Source: Synechococcus sp. PROS-9-1
GTDB taxonomy: Bacteria; Cyanobacteriota; Cyanobacteriia; PCC-6307; Cyanobiaceae
Reading direction: 5' to 3'
Length of the DNA stretch: 64,000 nucleotides
NCBI RefSeq assembly: GCF_014279775.1
Contig: NZ_CP047961.1
Location: 2,108,001-2,172,000, forward strand
Positions within the stretch are counted from its first letter, which is position 1. Each line of letters starts with the position of its first letter. Made by a program: the position numbers and the translations under genes. Below the pieces are notes generated by a model. The model searched no databases. It had not been told where the DNA came from and worked only from the letters and a program-made list of their open reading frames with translations. Below are positions 20,369 to 29,583 of the stretch, piece by piece.

Positions 20369-20703
20369 GACCGCTCCTCGATGCGCAGCCCTAGTTCAGC
20401 GACCCGGGCTCGCAGCTGATCAATCTTGACCTGCAAGCTCTCCTCTTCCACGGCTGAAGCAGGCGAGGCTGAAGCAGGCGAGGACGTTGCATCCACGCCA
20501 CTTCCGTCCTCTTCACGGTCAAGTCTCTCTGCTTCAGCCTTCACTTCTTCCTGAAACAAGTCCCATTCCTGGCGAACGCGATCGGGCGCGTCTTGCACCA
20601 ACACCGCCAATCCAGCGGCAGCATCGGCCACGCCGTGACCCATCCGAGCGATCACACGATGCATAGCCGCTCTGAGCAGAGCATCTCGGGAGGTCATGGC
20701 CAT
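20365..20703 (-). CDS. conserved small hypothetical protein with coiled-coil end
   Basis: A protein of 112 residues (from MAMTSRDALLRAAMHRVIARMGHGVADAAAGLAVLV) with an amphipathic N-terminal helix, an acidic middle and a C-terminal coiled coil (LQVKIDQLRARVAELGLRIEE). A short tandem duplication in the DNA (CTGAAGCAGGCGAGG-like unit near 20454-20483) encodes ASPAS-ASPAS. It overlaps the kinase gene by 4 nt (GTGA), implying the two proteins are made together. ATG 20697 is an alternative start. Function unknown. Confidence 0.7.
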   Translation of the reverse strand: MAMTSRDALLRAAMHRVIARMGHGVADAAAGLAVLVQDAPDRVRQEWDLFQEEVKAEAERLDREEDGSGVDATSSPASASPASAVEEESLQVKIDQLRARVAELGLRIEERS

Positions 20704-20756
20704 TCGTCTCAACCCTTGAACTGTGGCAGATTCAGACCCCGATCAGCGAGGTTCGA

Positions 20757-21371
20757 TCAAGGAGCGGGAGGCGCCTCGATTGGCGTGAAGAAGAGATCTG
20801 TTGCCGCCGACGCAGGTTCAATGGCGGTGGGGGTTGGCTGTGCCAACTCGGGGCCCTCATTCTGCAAAGGATTTGGGGCTTCTAAAAGAAGCTCTGAGTC
20901 CAGCAACTCAGTGGGAGCGTCGGTCTCAAACAGAGTCGTTTCGTTCAGCGATGGCATGCCCTCGAAAGGAAGGGGCGTGTTCAGCGCGGCTTGCTGGCTG
21001 CGATCATCCTCAATCGCTGCCGCAGCGATGCGCTCAGCCTCCTCTTTGGCTTTGCGCTGCTCCAGTTCCTTAGCGAGCTTGGCCTGTTTGGATGCCTTCG
21101 CATCAATCAATTCTTTAGCGGCTACATCCGCCTCAAGAGTCCCGGTCTCTCCATGGCGAAGCCGAAGTGCCTCGAGGCTTTCCCCTGGAAATGCACGTGC
21201 TTTAAATGACTGAGGTTCAGCTTGCTCCAAGCCAGATCGGATCAAAACAACGCGCTGTGTAATGCCGTAACCAAGCGCGAAGCACGCCCCTGCAACCAGG
21301 GGACCAACCCAGAAGCGCGGACGAGCCGGACCCTTTGGCTTTGCCGTGGAGGCATTGGTCTCAGCGGGCAT
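20757..21371 (-). CDS. hypothetical single-pass membrane protein with charged coiled coil
   Basis: About 204 residues. A Pro/Lys-rich N-terminus is followed by one membrane helix at about 20-40 (FWVGPLVAGACFALGYGITQRVVLI). Next comes an Ala/Lys/Glu-rich helical stretch at about 80-125 (KELIDAKASKQAKLAKELEQRKAKEEAERIAAAAI) and a Pro/Ala/Glu-rich C-terminus. ATG 21371 is preferred over the TTG one codon upstream. It lies between argJ and the kinase pair on the same strand. No family recognised. Confidence 0.65.
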   Translation of the reverse strand: MPAETNASTAKPKGPARPRFWVGPLVAGACFALGYGITQRVVLIRSGLEQAEPQSFKARAFPGESLEALRLRHGETGTLEADVAAKELIDAKASKQAKLAKELEQRKAKEEAERIAAAAIEDDRSQQAALNTPLPFEGMPSLNETTLFETDAPTELLDSELLLEAPNPLQNEGPELAQPTPTAIEPASAATDLFFTPIEAPPAP

Positions 21372-21418
21372 CAACAGGTCCTACTCAGCCCAACCATCTT
21401 TGCAGTGGTGTCCAGACC

Positions 21419-22654
21419 TCAGGTGGTGTAGTCGGCGTTAATGCGGACGTACTGATCAGAAAGATCGCAACCCCAAGCAATGCCACAGCCTGAGCCGCCC
21501 CCAACAGTCAGCCTGATCTGCACCGTGTCATCCACGAGATAGCGACCGCGCGCGCGGTCGCTGAGATACGCCGAAGCGGCAGGACGGTCGAATGACAACG
21601 GCTGCCCCGCTGACATCAACTGGTGAGGTCCAATCCAAAGAGCTACAGCATCGGCAGAAAAATCCACCCCAGCCCGACCAGCAGCCGCCACAATCCTCCC
21701 CCAGTTGGGATCCCTTCCATGAACGGCCGTCTTGACCAACGACGACCCACAAATGGTGCGCGCAATCTGTCGCGCCTCCGTCTCTGAGTCGGTGCCATCC
21801 ACCTGCACTTCCATCAGGCAAGTAGCGCCCTCACCATCCCGAGCAATCGAGCGAGCCAAATGCTGGGCGACCAACGTCACCCCCTCCTCCAATACCCCGA
21901 GCTGATCCGCTGGAAGCACATCACCTGCCGCAAAGGCCAGGAAGGTGTCGTTGGTGCTGGTGTCACCATCCACGGTGATGGAATTAAACGAACGTTCCAC
22001 AGCCCGCCGCACCATGTCTTGCCACAGGTCACAGGGCACGGCGACATCACAGCTGAGATAGCCAAGCATCGTGGCCATGTTGGGGTGAATCATCCCGGAC
22101 CCCTTTGCCATCCCGCCAATCCGCACCCTGCGCCCAGCTATCACAGCCTCTAAGGCGATCTCCTTCTCCACTAAATCAGTGGTGAGGATGGCCTGAGCCG
22201 CTGCAGCACCACCATCAGGGGCCAAGGCACTCACCAGAGGATCCACCGCAGCAAGAAGGGGAACAATCACGATCGGCACACCGATCACCCCGGTAGAGCA
22301 AATCAAAACTTGGTCCTCTGAGAGGCCCAGACGATCGGCCACTGCTTGCGTGATCCGGAGGCTGTCGACCAAACCTCGATCGCCGGTACAGGCATTGGCC
22401 TGTCCGGAATTGGTCACCACGGCACGAACGCGACCGGAAGCAGCCTGCAGACGATCAGCACAAAGATCCACACAGGCGGCGCGGACAACGGATGTTGTGA
22501 AGGTGCCAGCACACACAGATCCTTCTGGTGCCAACAGAAGAGAGAGGTCAGCTTTTCTGGATGGCTTGAGGCCAGCGCTTAAGCCCGCCGCCTCAAAGCC
22601 AGTGGGTGCAGTGATTCCTCCAGAGATTGGTGACCAGATCACAGATTGAGTCAT
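21419..22654 (-). CDS. argJ: bifunctional ornithine acetyltransferase / N-acetylglutamate synthase
   Basis: Recycles the acetyl group in the cyclic arginine pathway. The protein (411 residues) shows FTTSVVRAACV, VTNSGQANACTG, CSTGVIG and the self-cleavage site GMAKGSGMIHPNMATMLGYLSCDV, where the precursor is cut before the Thr of ATM to give alpha and beta chains. SITVDGDTSTNDT and GRDPNWGRIVAAAGRAGVDF are also typical. It is divergent from coaE with a 112-bp spacer. Because the pathway recycles acetate, this enzyme may also provide the first acetylation. Confidence 0.96.
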   Translation of the reverse strand: MTQSVIWSPISGGITAPTGFEAAGLSAGLKPSRKADLSLLLAPEGSVCAGTFTTSVVRAACVDLCADRLQAASGRVRAVVTNSGQANACTGDRGLVDSLRITQAVADRLGLSEDQVLICSTGVIGVPIVIVPLLAAVDPLVSALAPDGGAAAAQAILTTDLVEKEIALEAVIAGRRVRIGGMAKGSGMIHPNMATMLGYLSCDVAVPCDLWQDMVRRAVERSFNSITVDGDTSTNDTFLAFAAGDVLPADQLGVLEEGVTLVAQHLARSIARDGEGATCLMEVQVDGTDSETEARQIARTICGSSLVKTAVHGRDPNWGRIVAAAGRAGVDFSADAVALWIGPHQLMSAGQPLSFDRPAASAYLSDRARGRYLVDDTVQIRLTVGGGSGCGIAWGCDLSDQYVRINADYTT

Positions 22655-22766
22655 GGATCAGGGTGCAAGGCCAACCAAGCCGCTCTTTCTATGCTTCTAA
22701 GGATGGCATCGCCAAGCTCTGAGAAAGACTGCAAGGTCATAATTTCTAGAGAGGTAGCCCAATTCC

Positions 22767-23393
22767 TTGAGTGGAGTACACCGCTGGCAAGGACTGCAAC
22801 GGCGCATCGGCCTAACGGGTGGGATCGCTAGTGGCAAAAGCAGTGTTGGCCGTTTTCTAGAACAACAGGGCATTGCCGTTCTGGATGCAGATCTCTATGC
22901 CCATGAAGCTTTAGCTCCGGGCACTCCGGCAACTCGTGCGGTGCTGGAGCGCTACGGCGCAAAAGTACAGAGCGAGCTCAGCGAAGGCCTGGACCGCGCG
23001 GCACTCGGCTCCATCGTGTTCAGTGATCCACAAGAACGGACTTGGCTGGAAGCTCAACTGCACCCGTTGGTGCGACAACGTTTCGACCAGGAGCTGCAGA
23101 CGCATGTTGGCGAGAGAGTCGTGGCATTGATGATCCCTCTGCTGTTTGAAGCTGGGCTGGAGAGTCTTTGCTCGGAGATCTGGGTGGTGCACTGCTCGCC
23201 AACACAGCAAAGACAGCGACTCATGACGCGTAATCGGCTCTCTCTTGAGGCGGCCGAGCAACGCATCAGAACCCAATGGCCTATGGATCGCAAAACTGAA
23301 CTTGCCGACTGTGTCATCAAAAACGGGGGCGTGCCGCGCAGCTGGACGTCACAGGTCCGTGAACTCCTCAGTGAAACTCCACCACTTGATTGA
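22767..23393 (+). CDS. coaE: dephospho-CoA kinase
   Basis: Last step of coenzyme A synthesis, phosphorylating the ribose 3' hydroxyl. P-loop GLTGGIASGKSSVGRFL (about residue 15), VLDADLYAHEALAPGTPATRAVLERYG, the lid HPLVRQRF and PLLFEAGLESLCSEIWVVHCSPTQQRQRLMTRN are diagnostic. The start appears to be TTG 22767; no in-frame ATG lies before the P-loop. The 208-residue length is normal. Confidence 0.94.
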   Translation: MSGVHRWQGLQRRIGLTGGIASGKSSVGRFLEQQGIAVLDADLYAHEALAPGTPATRAVLERYGAKVQSELSEGLDRAALGSIVFSDPQERTWLEAQLHPLVRQRFDQELQTHVGERVVALMIPLLFEAGLESLCSEIWVVHCSPTQQRQRLMTRNRLSLEAAEQRIRTQWPMDRKTELADCVIKNGGVPRSWTSQVRELLSETPPLD

Positions 23394-23600
23394 TCAGATC
23401 CGTTCAACGAAAACCAAATTCCAGACAACGACCGAAGCGGCGGCGAACGCCAGGCAACAGGAGGCGCAGAGATCAAGCCGACCTATTGGCAAAGCATGAA
23501 CATCGCGCGTGACTCCTCAGTCGGAACCTGTCACATCAGACGCCTTGACCAATCGACAAAAAGCTCACTACGTTCCAAGGCCTTAATGCACCAGGTGCCC

Positions 23601-24164
23601 ATGAAACGGTTGGCTTGCTCACTGGGATGGACAACGCTGCTAGTGCTCACAGCGCAGTCTGCAAAGAGCGACCCCATCGAATATCAATGTTTTGAGCGGA
23701 GCACGCGACGTCCGGTGGCGGCAAGCCTTGTCGACCTCAGCACGCCCGAGGTGAGCTGCGAGCCCACCACACTGAAACCCCCAAGCGTTGCAACCCCGGA
23801 GCCAGAGGTCAGCACCGGCCCCAGCCCTTACGTCGACATCACACCCGACCCGGAGTCCGTGAATCTGTTTGTCCGCAACAATCCTCTTTCGGCAAGACGT
23901 GCCCTGAATCTGGCCCGCGGGGCCGCAACTCGGCGTAATGGCGGCCTGCGGGTCTATCGCCCGGGGACCTGCATGTTTGGGAGTGCGACTAACAATCCTT
24001 GCCTCGTCCATGCAGGTCCAGAAGGCTTTGAATTCAAGATTCCTGGCGGTACACCCGGCTGGGAACAGGCCGGAGATCCTCCATCCCTGACAACGCGGAT
24101 CCTGGTCGCAGCCGATGGCCGCGCATTACTGCAGAGCGACCAATCAGAAGCCGTTATCCCTTGA
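23601..24164 (+). CDS. secreted hypothetical protein
   Basis: ATG 23601 opens a signal peptide (MKRLACSLGWTTLLVLTAQSAKSD), giving an exported protein of 187 residues. The open frame goes back to 23496, but the residues before Met36 are unlike a leader. The mature part has a Pro/Thr-rich region (about 55-85) and a compact domain with SVNLFVRNNPLSARRALNLARGAATRRNGGLRVYRPGTCMFGSATNNPCLVHAGPEGFEFKIPGGTPGWEQAG. Cys pairs (about 40/70 and 145/155) could be disulfides. The end overlaps gatB by 11 bp. No function assigned. Confidence 0.75.
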   Translation: MKRLACSLGWTTLLVLTAQSAKSDPIEYQCFERSTRRPVAASLVDLSTPEVSCEPTTLKPPSVATPEPEVSTGPSPYVDITPDPESVNLFVRNNPLSARRALNLARGAATRRNGGLRVYRPGTCMFGSATNNPCLVHAGPEGFEFKIPGGTPGWEQAGDPPSLTTRILVAADGRALLQSDQSEAVIP

Positions 24165-25638
24165 GCTTTTGACTAAGGATCTGATTGGCCAATTTGGGAT
24201 CAGCCTTGCCGCCGGTTTTCTTCATCAGCTGGCCCACAAAGAAGCCCTGCAGTTTGTTTTTTCCGCCACGGAATGCCTCTACCTCATCAGGGTGAGCAGC
24301 CAGAAGCTCTTCCACGATCGCGGTGATCGCTGCCGGATCACTGATCATCCCCAGTCCACGTTCATCCACAATCGCCTTAGGGGAACCACCCTTCTCAAGA
24401 AGCTCGGGGAGAATTTCCTTGGCAATCTTTCCGCTGATCTTGCCGCCATCAATCAGCTTGACCATCTCCGCCAGCTGTTCAGGTCGAAAGGCCAATTCAA
24501 CGAAGTTCAAACGATTGCTATTCACATAAGCAGCGATATCACCGGTAATCCAATTCGCTGAAAGCTTGGCGTCTGCCCCAGCAGCAACAACGGTTTCGAA
24601 ATACTGCGCCATCGAACGTTCGTCCGTCAGCACACGCGCGTCGTACTGAGAGAGCCCAAGGGCATCGGCATAACGATGACGCTTGGCCGATGGCAGTTCA
24701 GGTAGATCACTCCTCCAGGCTTCGCGCTGCTCAACGCTCACCTCAATCGGGCCAAGATCCGGATCAGGGAAATAGCGGTAGTCGCTCGCTCCCTCCTTGC
24801 TGCGCATGCTCTTGGTGAGCTGCTTGCTCTCGTCCCAAAGGCGCGTTTCCTGAACGATCGGTTCACCGGTTTCATAGGCCTTGATCTGACGCTGAATCTC
24901 GTATTCGCAAGCCTTCTGGATGGCCGAAAACGAGTTCATGTTCTTGATCTCCACCTTCGTGCCAAAGGGTGCATCGGGGCCGCGACGCACGGAGATGTTG
25001 ACGTCGCAGCGCAGGGAGCCCTCCTGCATATTTCCATCACTTACGCCTAAGTAGCGCATGATCCGGCGGATCTCAGAGGCGTATTCCGCCGCTTCCCGGC
25101 CGTTGCGCAAATCGGGCTTGCTCACGATCTCGGCTAGGGCCACACCCGCTCGGTTGTAATCCACGAGCGAATGCGTCGAGCCCGCCAGGCGATCGCTTCC
25201 GGCGTGCACCAACTTGCCAGCGTCTTCCTCCATGTGCAGGCGCTCGATTCCGATCTTTTTCAGATAGGTGTCTTTTCCTTTTTCAGCAACTTCCACCTCG
25301 ATCCAACCCTCCTCTGCGATCGGCTCATCGAATTGAGAGATCTGATAGTTCTTCGGAAGGTCTGGATAAAAATATTGCTTGCGATCGAATTTGCTGTGTT
25401 CAGCAATATTCAGGTTCAGCGCCATCGCAGCCTTAACGGCGTACTCGAGCACTTTTTGATTCAAAACCGGAAGCGTGCCTGGGAGGCCACACACCACCGG
25501 ATCGATATGAGTGTTGGGGTCATCCCCGTAAGTCGTGGAAGCGGACGTGAAAATCTTGCTGTTGGTGCCCAACTGCACATGGGTCTCAAGACCGATCACG
25601 GCCTCCCAAGGCAAAAGGGTTGCTGCAGTTGCCGCCAT
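24154..25638 (-). CDS. gatB: Asp-tRNA(Asn)/Glu-tRNA(Gln) amidotransferase subunit B
   Basis: The kinase/tRNA-recognition subunit of GatCAB, which converts Glu-tRNA(Gln) to Gln-tRNA(Gln) in organisms lacking glutaminyl-tRNA synthetase. The 494-residue protein starts LPWEAVIGLETHVQLGTNSKIF and contains YFYPDLPKNYQISQFDEPI, MEEDAGKLVHAGSDRLAGSTHSLVDYNRAGVALAEIVS and RCDVNISVRRGPDAPFGTKVEIKNMNSF. The C-terminal YqeY-like tail is present (LVGQLMKKTGGKADPKLANQIL-type). gatA and gatC are not in the window. Confidence 0.97.
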   Translation of the reverse strand: MAATAATLLPWEAVIGLETHVQLGTNSKIFTSASTTYGDDPNTHIDPVVCGLPGTLPVLNQKVLEYAVKAAMALNLNIAEHSKFDRKQYFYPDLPKNYQISQFDEPIAEEGWIEVEVAEKGKDTYLKKIGIERLHMEEDAGKLVHAGSDRLAGSTHSLVDYNRAGVALAEIVSKPDLRNGREAAEYASEIRRIMRYLGVSDGNMQEGSLRCDVNISVRRGPDAPFGTKVEIKNMNSFSAIQKACEYEIQRQIKAYETGEPIVQETRLWDESKQLTKSMRSKEGASDYRYFPDPDLGPIEVSVEQREAWRSDLPELPSAKRHRYADALGLSQYDARVLTDERSMAQYFETVVAAGADAKLSANWITGDIAAYVNSNRLNFVELAFRPEQLAEMVKLIDGGKISGKIAKEILPELLEKGGSPKAIVDERGLGMISDPAAITAIVEELLAAHPDEVEAFRGGKNKLQGFFVGQLMKKTGGKADPKLANQILSQKLKG

Positions 25639-25737
25639 CAGCTTTGAACGTCGTTAAACCATCTCAATCCTATGGAAGAGAAGGAAGACGCCATCCTGTT
25701 GCAAGAATTTCAGCGTGGTGGAGCTGCGGAATCAACC

Positions 25738-26838
25738 ATGAGCAACCAGCAAGTGCTGATCCTTGGCGGCGGACTGATGGGCCTCGCCATTGCCCATCAG
25801 CTCGCCCGACGCGGCCGTGCTGTCACCGTGCTGAGCAGGCGTAGAAACGAAGCCGCTGGTTTTGTCGCAGCTGGCATGCTGGCCCCTCACGCCGAAGGGT
25901 TGACTGGCGATCTCTTGCGACTTGGCCAACTGAGCCTGGAGCGCATTCCCCGCTGGGTTGCCCAGATTGAAGCCGATAGCGGACTGCCCTGCGGACTTCG
26001 CGCCACAGGAATTGTGGTTCCCTTCAAAGATGCGAATGAAAGGGATCGGTATCCAACCACCGCCTTTGGAGTAGCCCTGAACCGTCAACGACTTGAGCAA
26101 CTACTGCCAGGTATCGCACCGGCCTGGCAGGCCGGTCTCCTTTTCGACCAGGACGGGCAAATTGATAATCGCCGTCAACTCATGCGCGCCTTAGAAAGTG
26201 CCTGTGTGGATCGGGGTGTGCACTTCCAGGAAGGCGTGGAAGTTCTCGAGCTACTGAAACAAGACGGACAGCTCACAGGGGTTCGAACCCGAGATTCAGA
26301 GGGAATCCTTTCGACTCTTAACTGCGATACAGCTGTCCTCTGCAGCGGAGCATGGAGCGCTCAGTTGCTTCCTGAGTTGCCGGTGTTTCCAGTTAAAGGA
26401 CAGATGGTGTCACTACAAACCCCACGTGGCGCACTCAGGCACATCATTTTTGGACCGGGCACCTATTTGGTCCCTAGGGAAGATGGTCTCGTCGTCGTAG
26501 GAGCGACCTCAGAACCAGAGGCTGGCTTCAAAGAAGGGTTGACGCCCCAAGGACAACAAAGTCTCAACCAAGGGATCGCCTCCCTGCTTCCCGATGCTGT
26601 GAACTGGCCGCCGATGGAGCGTTGGTGGGGATTTCGTCCCTGCACTCCGGACGAGGGCCCACTGCTGGGGCAAGGCCCAATCCCTGGGCTTTGGCTGGCC
26701 TGCGGCCATCACCGCAATGGCGTGTTGCTAGCAGCAATCACAACAGAATTGTTGGCAGACACGATCACCGGCCATGCCACAAGTTCTGAAGCCATGAGGC
26801 TGCTCAGAGCCTTCCGCTGGGACCGATTCAGTGACTGA
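25738..26838 (+). CDS. thiO: glycine oxidase ThiO-like FAD enzyme
   Basis: An FAD-dependent amine oxidase of the DAO family; ThiO makes iminoglycine for the thiazole of thiamine. The dinucleotide-binding VLILGGGLMGLAIAHQLARRGRAVTVL lies at the start, followed by AAGFVAAGMLAPHAEGLTGDLLRLGQLSLERIPRWV. The C-terminal part has FPVKGQMVSLQ, YLVPREDGLVVVGATSE, WGFRPCTPDEGPLLGQGPIPGLWLACGHHRNGVLLA. ATG 25738 (MSNQQVLI) is preferred; the frame is open to an ATG at 25672. It is not fused to thiG as in some cyanobacteria. Confidence 0.9.
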   Translation: MSNQQVLILGGGLMGLAIAHQLARRGRAVTVLSRRRNEAAGFVAAGMLAPHAEGLTGDLLRLGQLSLERIPRWVAQIEADSGLPCGLRATGIVVPFKDANERDRYPTTAFGVALNRQRLEQLLPGIAPAWQAGLLFDQDGQIDNRRQLMRALESACVDRGVHFQEGVEVLELLKQDGQLTGVRTRDSEGILSTLNCDTAVLCSGAWSAQLLPELPVFPVKGQMVSLQTPRGALRHIIFGPGTYLVPREDGLVVVGATSEPEAGFKEGLTPQGQQSLNQGIASLLPDAVNWPPMERWWGFRPCTPDEGPLLGQGPIPGLWLACGHHRNGVLLAAITTELLADTITGHATSSEAMRLLRAFRWDRFSD

Positions 26839-26844
26839 ATCTCT

Positions 26845-26877
26845 AAAAAAAAGCCCTCGAGGATGAATCCCGAGGGC
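26845..26877 (-). terminator. Rho-independent terminator after ndk
   Basis: On the minus strand: a 7-bp stem (26877-26871 with 26859-26853) around an 11-nt loop, followed by eight T (26852-26845). It lies between the convergent thiO and ndk genes; the T run assigns it to ndk. Confidence 0.85.
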
Positions 26878-26911
26878 AAGCAGGCAAGAAACCTATGGGA
26901 ACGAAGAGCGA

Positions 26912-27370
26912 TCAGCCCTCGACACGCCAGCTTTGATCGGAAGGTGTCCAATCGCTCAATTCCGAAGGCTGGAACCAAAGCCCAATTTCAAACACAGCTG
27001 TTTCTGGTGCATCAGAGCCATGGATCACGTTGCGACCGATGTTGACCGCCAAATCGCCACGGATCGTTCCAGGCTCTGCTTCCAGAGGCTTTGTGGCACC
27101 AATCAGCTTGCGAGCACTGGCGATCACTCCATCGCCCTCCCACACCATGGCCACCACTGGGCCTGAGGTAATGAAGTCCACCAAACCAGGAAAGAAGGGA
27201 CGTTCTTTGTGCACTCCGTAGTGCTGTTCAGCCAGCTCACGGCTTGGGGTGAGCTGCTTCAGCCCCACCAACTTGAAGCCCTTGCGCTCAAAGCGACCCA
27301 GGATCTCGCCTACAAGACCGCGTTGAACGCCGTCGGGCTTGATAGCAATGAAAGAGCGTTCGGCAGCCAT
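26912..27370 (-). CDS. ndk: nucleoside diphosphate kinase
   Basis: Equilibrates nucleoside di- and triphosphates through a phosphohistidine. ATG 27370 gives 152 residues starting [40 protein letters not shown]. The catalytic histidine motif [12 protein letters not shown] is at about 115. A longer in-frame start at 27436 is rejected because the extra residues overlap the divergent speA promoter region. Confidence 0.97.
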   Translation of the reverse strand: MAAERSFIAIKPDGVQRGLVGEILGRFERKGFKLVGLKQLTPSRELAEQHYGVHKERPFFPGLVDFITSGPVVAMVWEGDGVIASARKLIGATKPLEAEPGTIRGDLAVNIGRNVIHGSDAPETAVFEIGLWFQPSELSDWTPSDQSWRVEG

Positions 27371-27473
27371 AACGTTGAAAAAACCGTCGTCATCGTCAAC
27401 GCCAGATGCCCTAATTGGCAAGCACCGGTGTGGCAATGGGGGTGAAGCTCCTTAGATTCCCCCCATCTGATCG

Positions 27474-29420
27474 ATGTCCGTTTCCATGGTGCTCGCCGAT
27501 TCCATCACCTGGACGGGGAGCTATAGCGCCCAGCTTTATGGGCTGGAACGCTGGGGTGATCCTTACTTCTCCATCAACCCACGCGGGCATGTGAGCGTGC
27601 AACCACGCGGAGACCGGGGCGGCAGTCTTGACCTGATGGAGCTGGTGGCTGGCCTGCAGGACCGCAGCCTTGGGCTGCCCCTCCTGATCCGCTTCGACGA
27701 CATTCTCGAAGACAGGTTGGAACGGCTGCACGCCGCATTCGAACGGGCCATTACTACCTACGACTACGACGGTCGCTACCAGGGAGTCTTCCCTGTGAAA
27801 TGCAACCAACAGCGCCACGTGGTGGAAGAACTAGTGACTTGCGGGAGGCGTTGGCATTTCGGACTAGAGGCAGGCAGCAAAGCCGAACTTCTGATCGCTC
27901 TTTCATTGATGGATGACCCTGAGGCCCTTCTGATCTGCAACGGCTACAAAGATCAGCGGTACATCGAAACCGCCATCCTCGCCAGACGTCTTGGCCGAAG
28001 GCCAGTCGTGGTGATCGAACAACCGGACGAAGTTCAGCGCATCATCGATGCCAGCCAGGAGCTCGGAGCCGCACCGCTCATCGGCATTCGCGCTCGACTC
28101 TCCAGCCGCAGCACCGGGCGTTGGGGTAGCTCCGTAGGAGATAAAGCGAAATTTGGGCTCCCCGCCCCCGAAATCATTAGCGCAGTTGAGGCCCTGCGTG
28201 ACGCCAACCTGCTCAGTGAGCTGCGCCTTCTGCATTTCCATGTGGGCAGCCAAATCAACGACATCGCCGTTGTGAAAGATGCCTTGCAAGAGGCCTCGCG
28301 TTTGTATGTGGAACTGCACGCCCTTGGCGCGCCGATGGGCTACTTGGATGTAGGCGGTGGTCTTGGGATCGACTACGACGGCAGTCGCACCGCCACGGCG
28401 GCCTCAACCAACTACTCCCTGCAGAACTACGCCAACGACGTTGTTGCCACCGTGAAAGAAGGGTGTGAACCCAACAACATTCCCGTACCAACGCTGGTGA
28501 GCGAAAGCGGGCGAGCGATCGCGAGTCATTTCTCAGTGCTCGTGTTCAACGTTCTCGGTAGCGGTGGCCTGCAGCAACCTGCACCGCCAGTTGAACAGGA
28601 TGAACCTCTGATCGTTCGCAATCTGCGCGACACCTTTCAAGGCATCGAAGCCTTACCCACCGACACTCCTGTTGACCCATCTCGCCTACAGGAAGCCTGG
28701 AACGATGCGCTCAAGTTCAAAGAAGACGCTTTAGCCGCATTCCGGCTCGGCTATCTGAGCTTGAAAGAACGGAGCATGGCGGAACAACTCACCTGGGCGT
28801 GTGCCAGAGCATTGCTCGACCGTTTATCTGATGACACAAAACTGCCCGACGACCTCAAAGCACTTCCAGCTGTCTTAGCGGAAACCTATTACGCCAACCT
28901 GTCGATCTTCCGCTCTGCTCCAGACACCTGGGCGATCCAGCAACTCTTTCCCTTGATGCCGCTGCATCGTCTCAACGAAAAGCCCACAAGACTTGGCCAT
29001 TTCGCCGATTTGACGTGCGACTCCGATGGCAAGCTCAACCGATTCATCAACGACGGCCAGCACAAGCCCCTGCTGGAACTACATCCACTCAAGCCAAATG
29101 AGCCCTATCTGATCGGAATGTTTCTCGGTGGTGCGTATCAAGAAGTAATGGGCAACTTGCATAACCTGTTCGGAAGCACCGATGCCGCTCACATCCGCCT
29201 AGCCCCAGGCGGTGAATACCAAGTGGATCATGTTGTTCGTGGCGACACCAACGCCGACGTGCTGGAAATGATGGAACACGACCCAGATCAACTCCTGGAA
29301 CGGTTGCGCATGGCCAGTGAGAAAGCAATCAGCAGTGGACAGCTGCGTATCAGCGAAGCAAGGCGATTAATGGATCACCTTGAAAGCAGCTTGCGCCAAA
29401 GCACCTATTTGCAAAGTTAA
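27474..29420 (+). CDS. speA: biosynthetic arginine decarboxylase
   Basis: Makes agmatine from arginine, the first step of plant/bacterial-type polyamine synthesis. The 648-residue fold-type III PLP enzyme has DILEDRLERLHAAFERAI, the PLP lysine in YQGVFPVKCNQQRHVVEE (about residue 108), FGLEAGSKAELLIAL, LLHFHVGSQI, YLDVGGGLGIDYDG and PTLVSESGRAIASHF. The C-terminal LFGSTDAAHI and YQVDHVVRGDTNADVLEMMEHDP are diagnostic of SpeA. ATG 27486 is an alternative start. Confidence 0.96.
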   Translation: MSVSMVLADSITWTGSYSAQLYGLERWGDPYFSINPRGHVSVQPRGDRGGSLDLMELVAGLQDRSLGLPLLIRFDDILEDRLERLHAAFERAITTYDYDGRYQGVFPVKCNQQRHVVEELVTCGRRWHFGLEAGSKAELLIALSLMDDPEALLICNGYKDQRYIETAILARRLGRRPVVVIEQPDEVQRIIDASQELGAAPLIGIRARLSSRSTGRWGSSVGDKAKFGLPAPEIISAVEALRDANLLSELRLLHFHVGSQINDIAVVKDALQEASRLYVELHALGAPMGYLDVGGGLGIDYDGSRTATAASTNYSLQNYANDVVATVKEGCEPNNIPVPTLVSESGRAIASHFSVLVFNVLGSGGLQQPAPPVEQDEPLIVRNLRDTFQGIEALPTDTPVDPSRLQEAWNDALKFKEDALAAFRLGYLSLKERSMAEQLTWACARALLDRLSDDTKLPDDLKALPAVLAETYYANLSIFRSAPDTWAIQQLFPLMPLHRLNEKPTRLGHFADLTCDSDGKLNRFINDGQHKPLLELHPLKPNEPYLIGMFLGGAYQEVMGNLHNLFGSTDAAHIRLAPGGEYQVDHVVRGDTNADVLEMMEHDPDQLLERLRMASEKAISSGQLRISEARRLMDHLESSLRQSTYLQS

Positions 29421-29583
29421 AATTATGCACACACGAGACGAAAATGAGCACTTGCTAATACTTATTGGATCCAATTCGAGATCTAAATGCGACTGACAGA
29501 GCAAAACGATTGTCAACCCTGAAGGCAATTCTTAGGTGAACACACAAGTTTCGGGTTCATAATGACGAAACCGCATTTTTAGA

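Noticed and set aside
26281-26300. GGTTCGAACCC-like string resembling a tRNA T-loop
   Set aside because: It lies inside the thiO coding frame and no acceptor or anticodon stem can be built around it.
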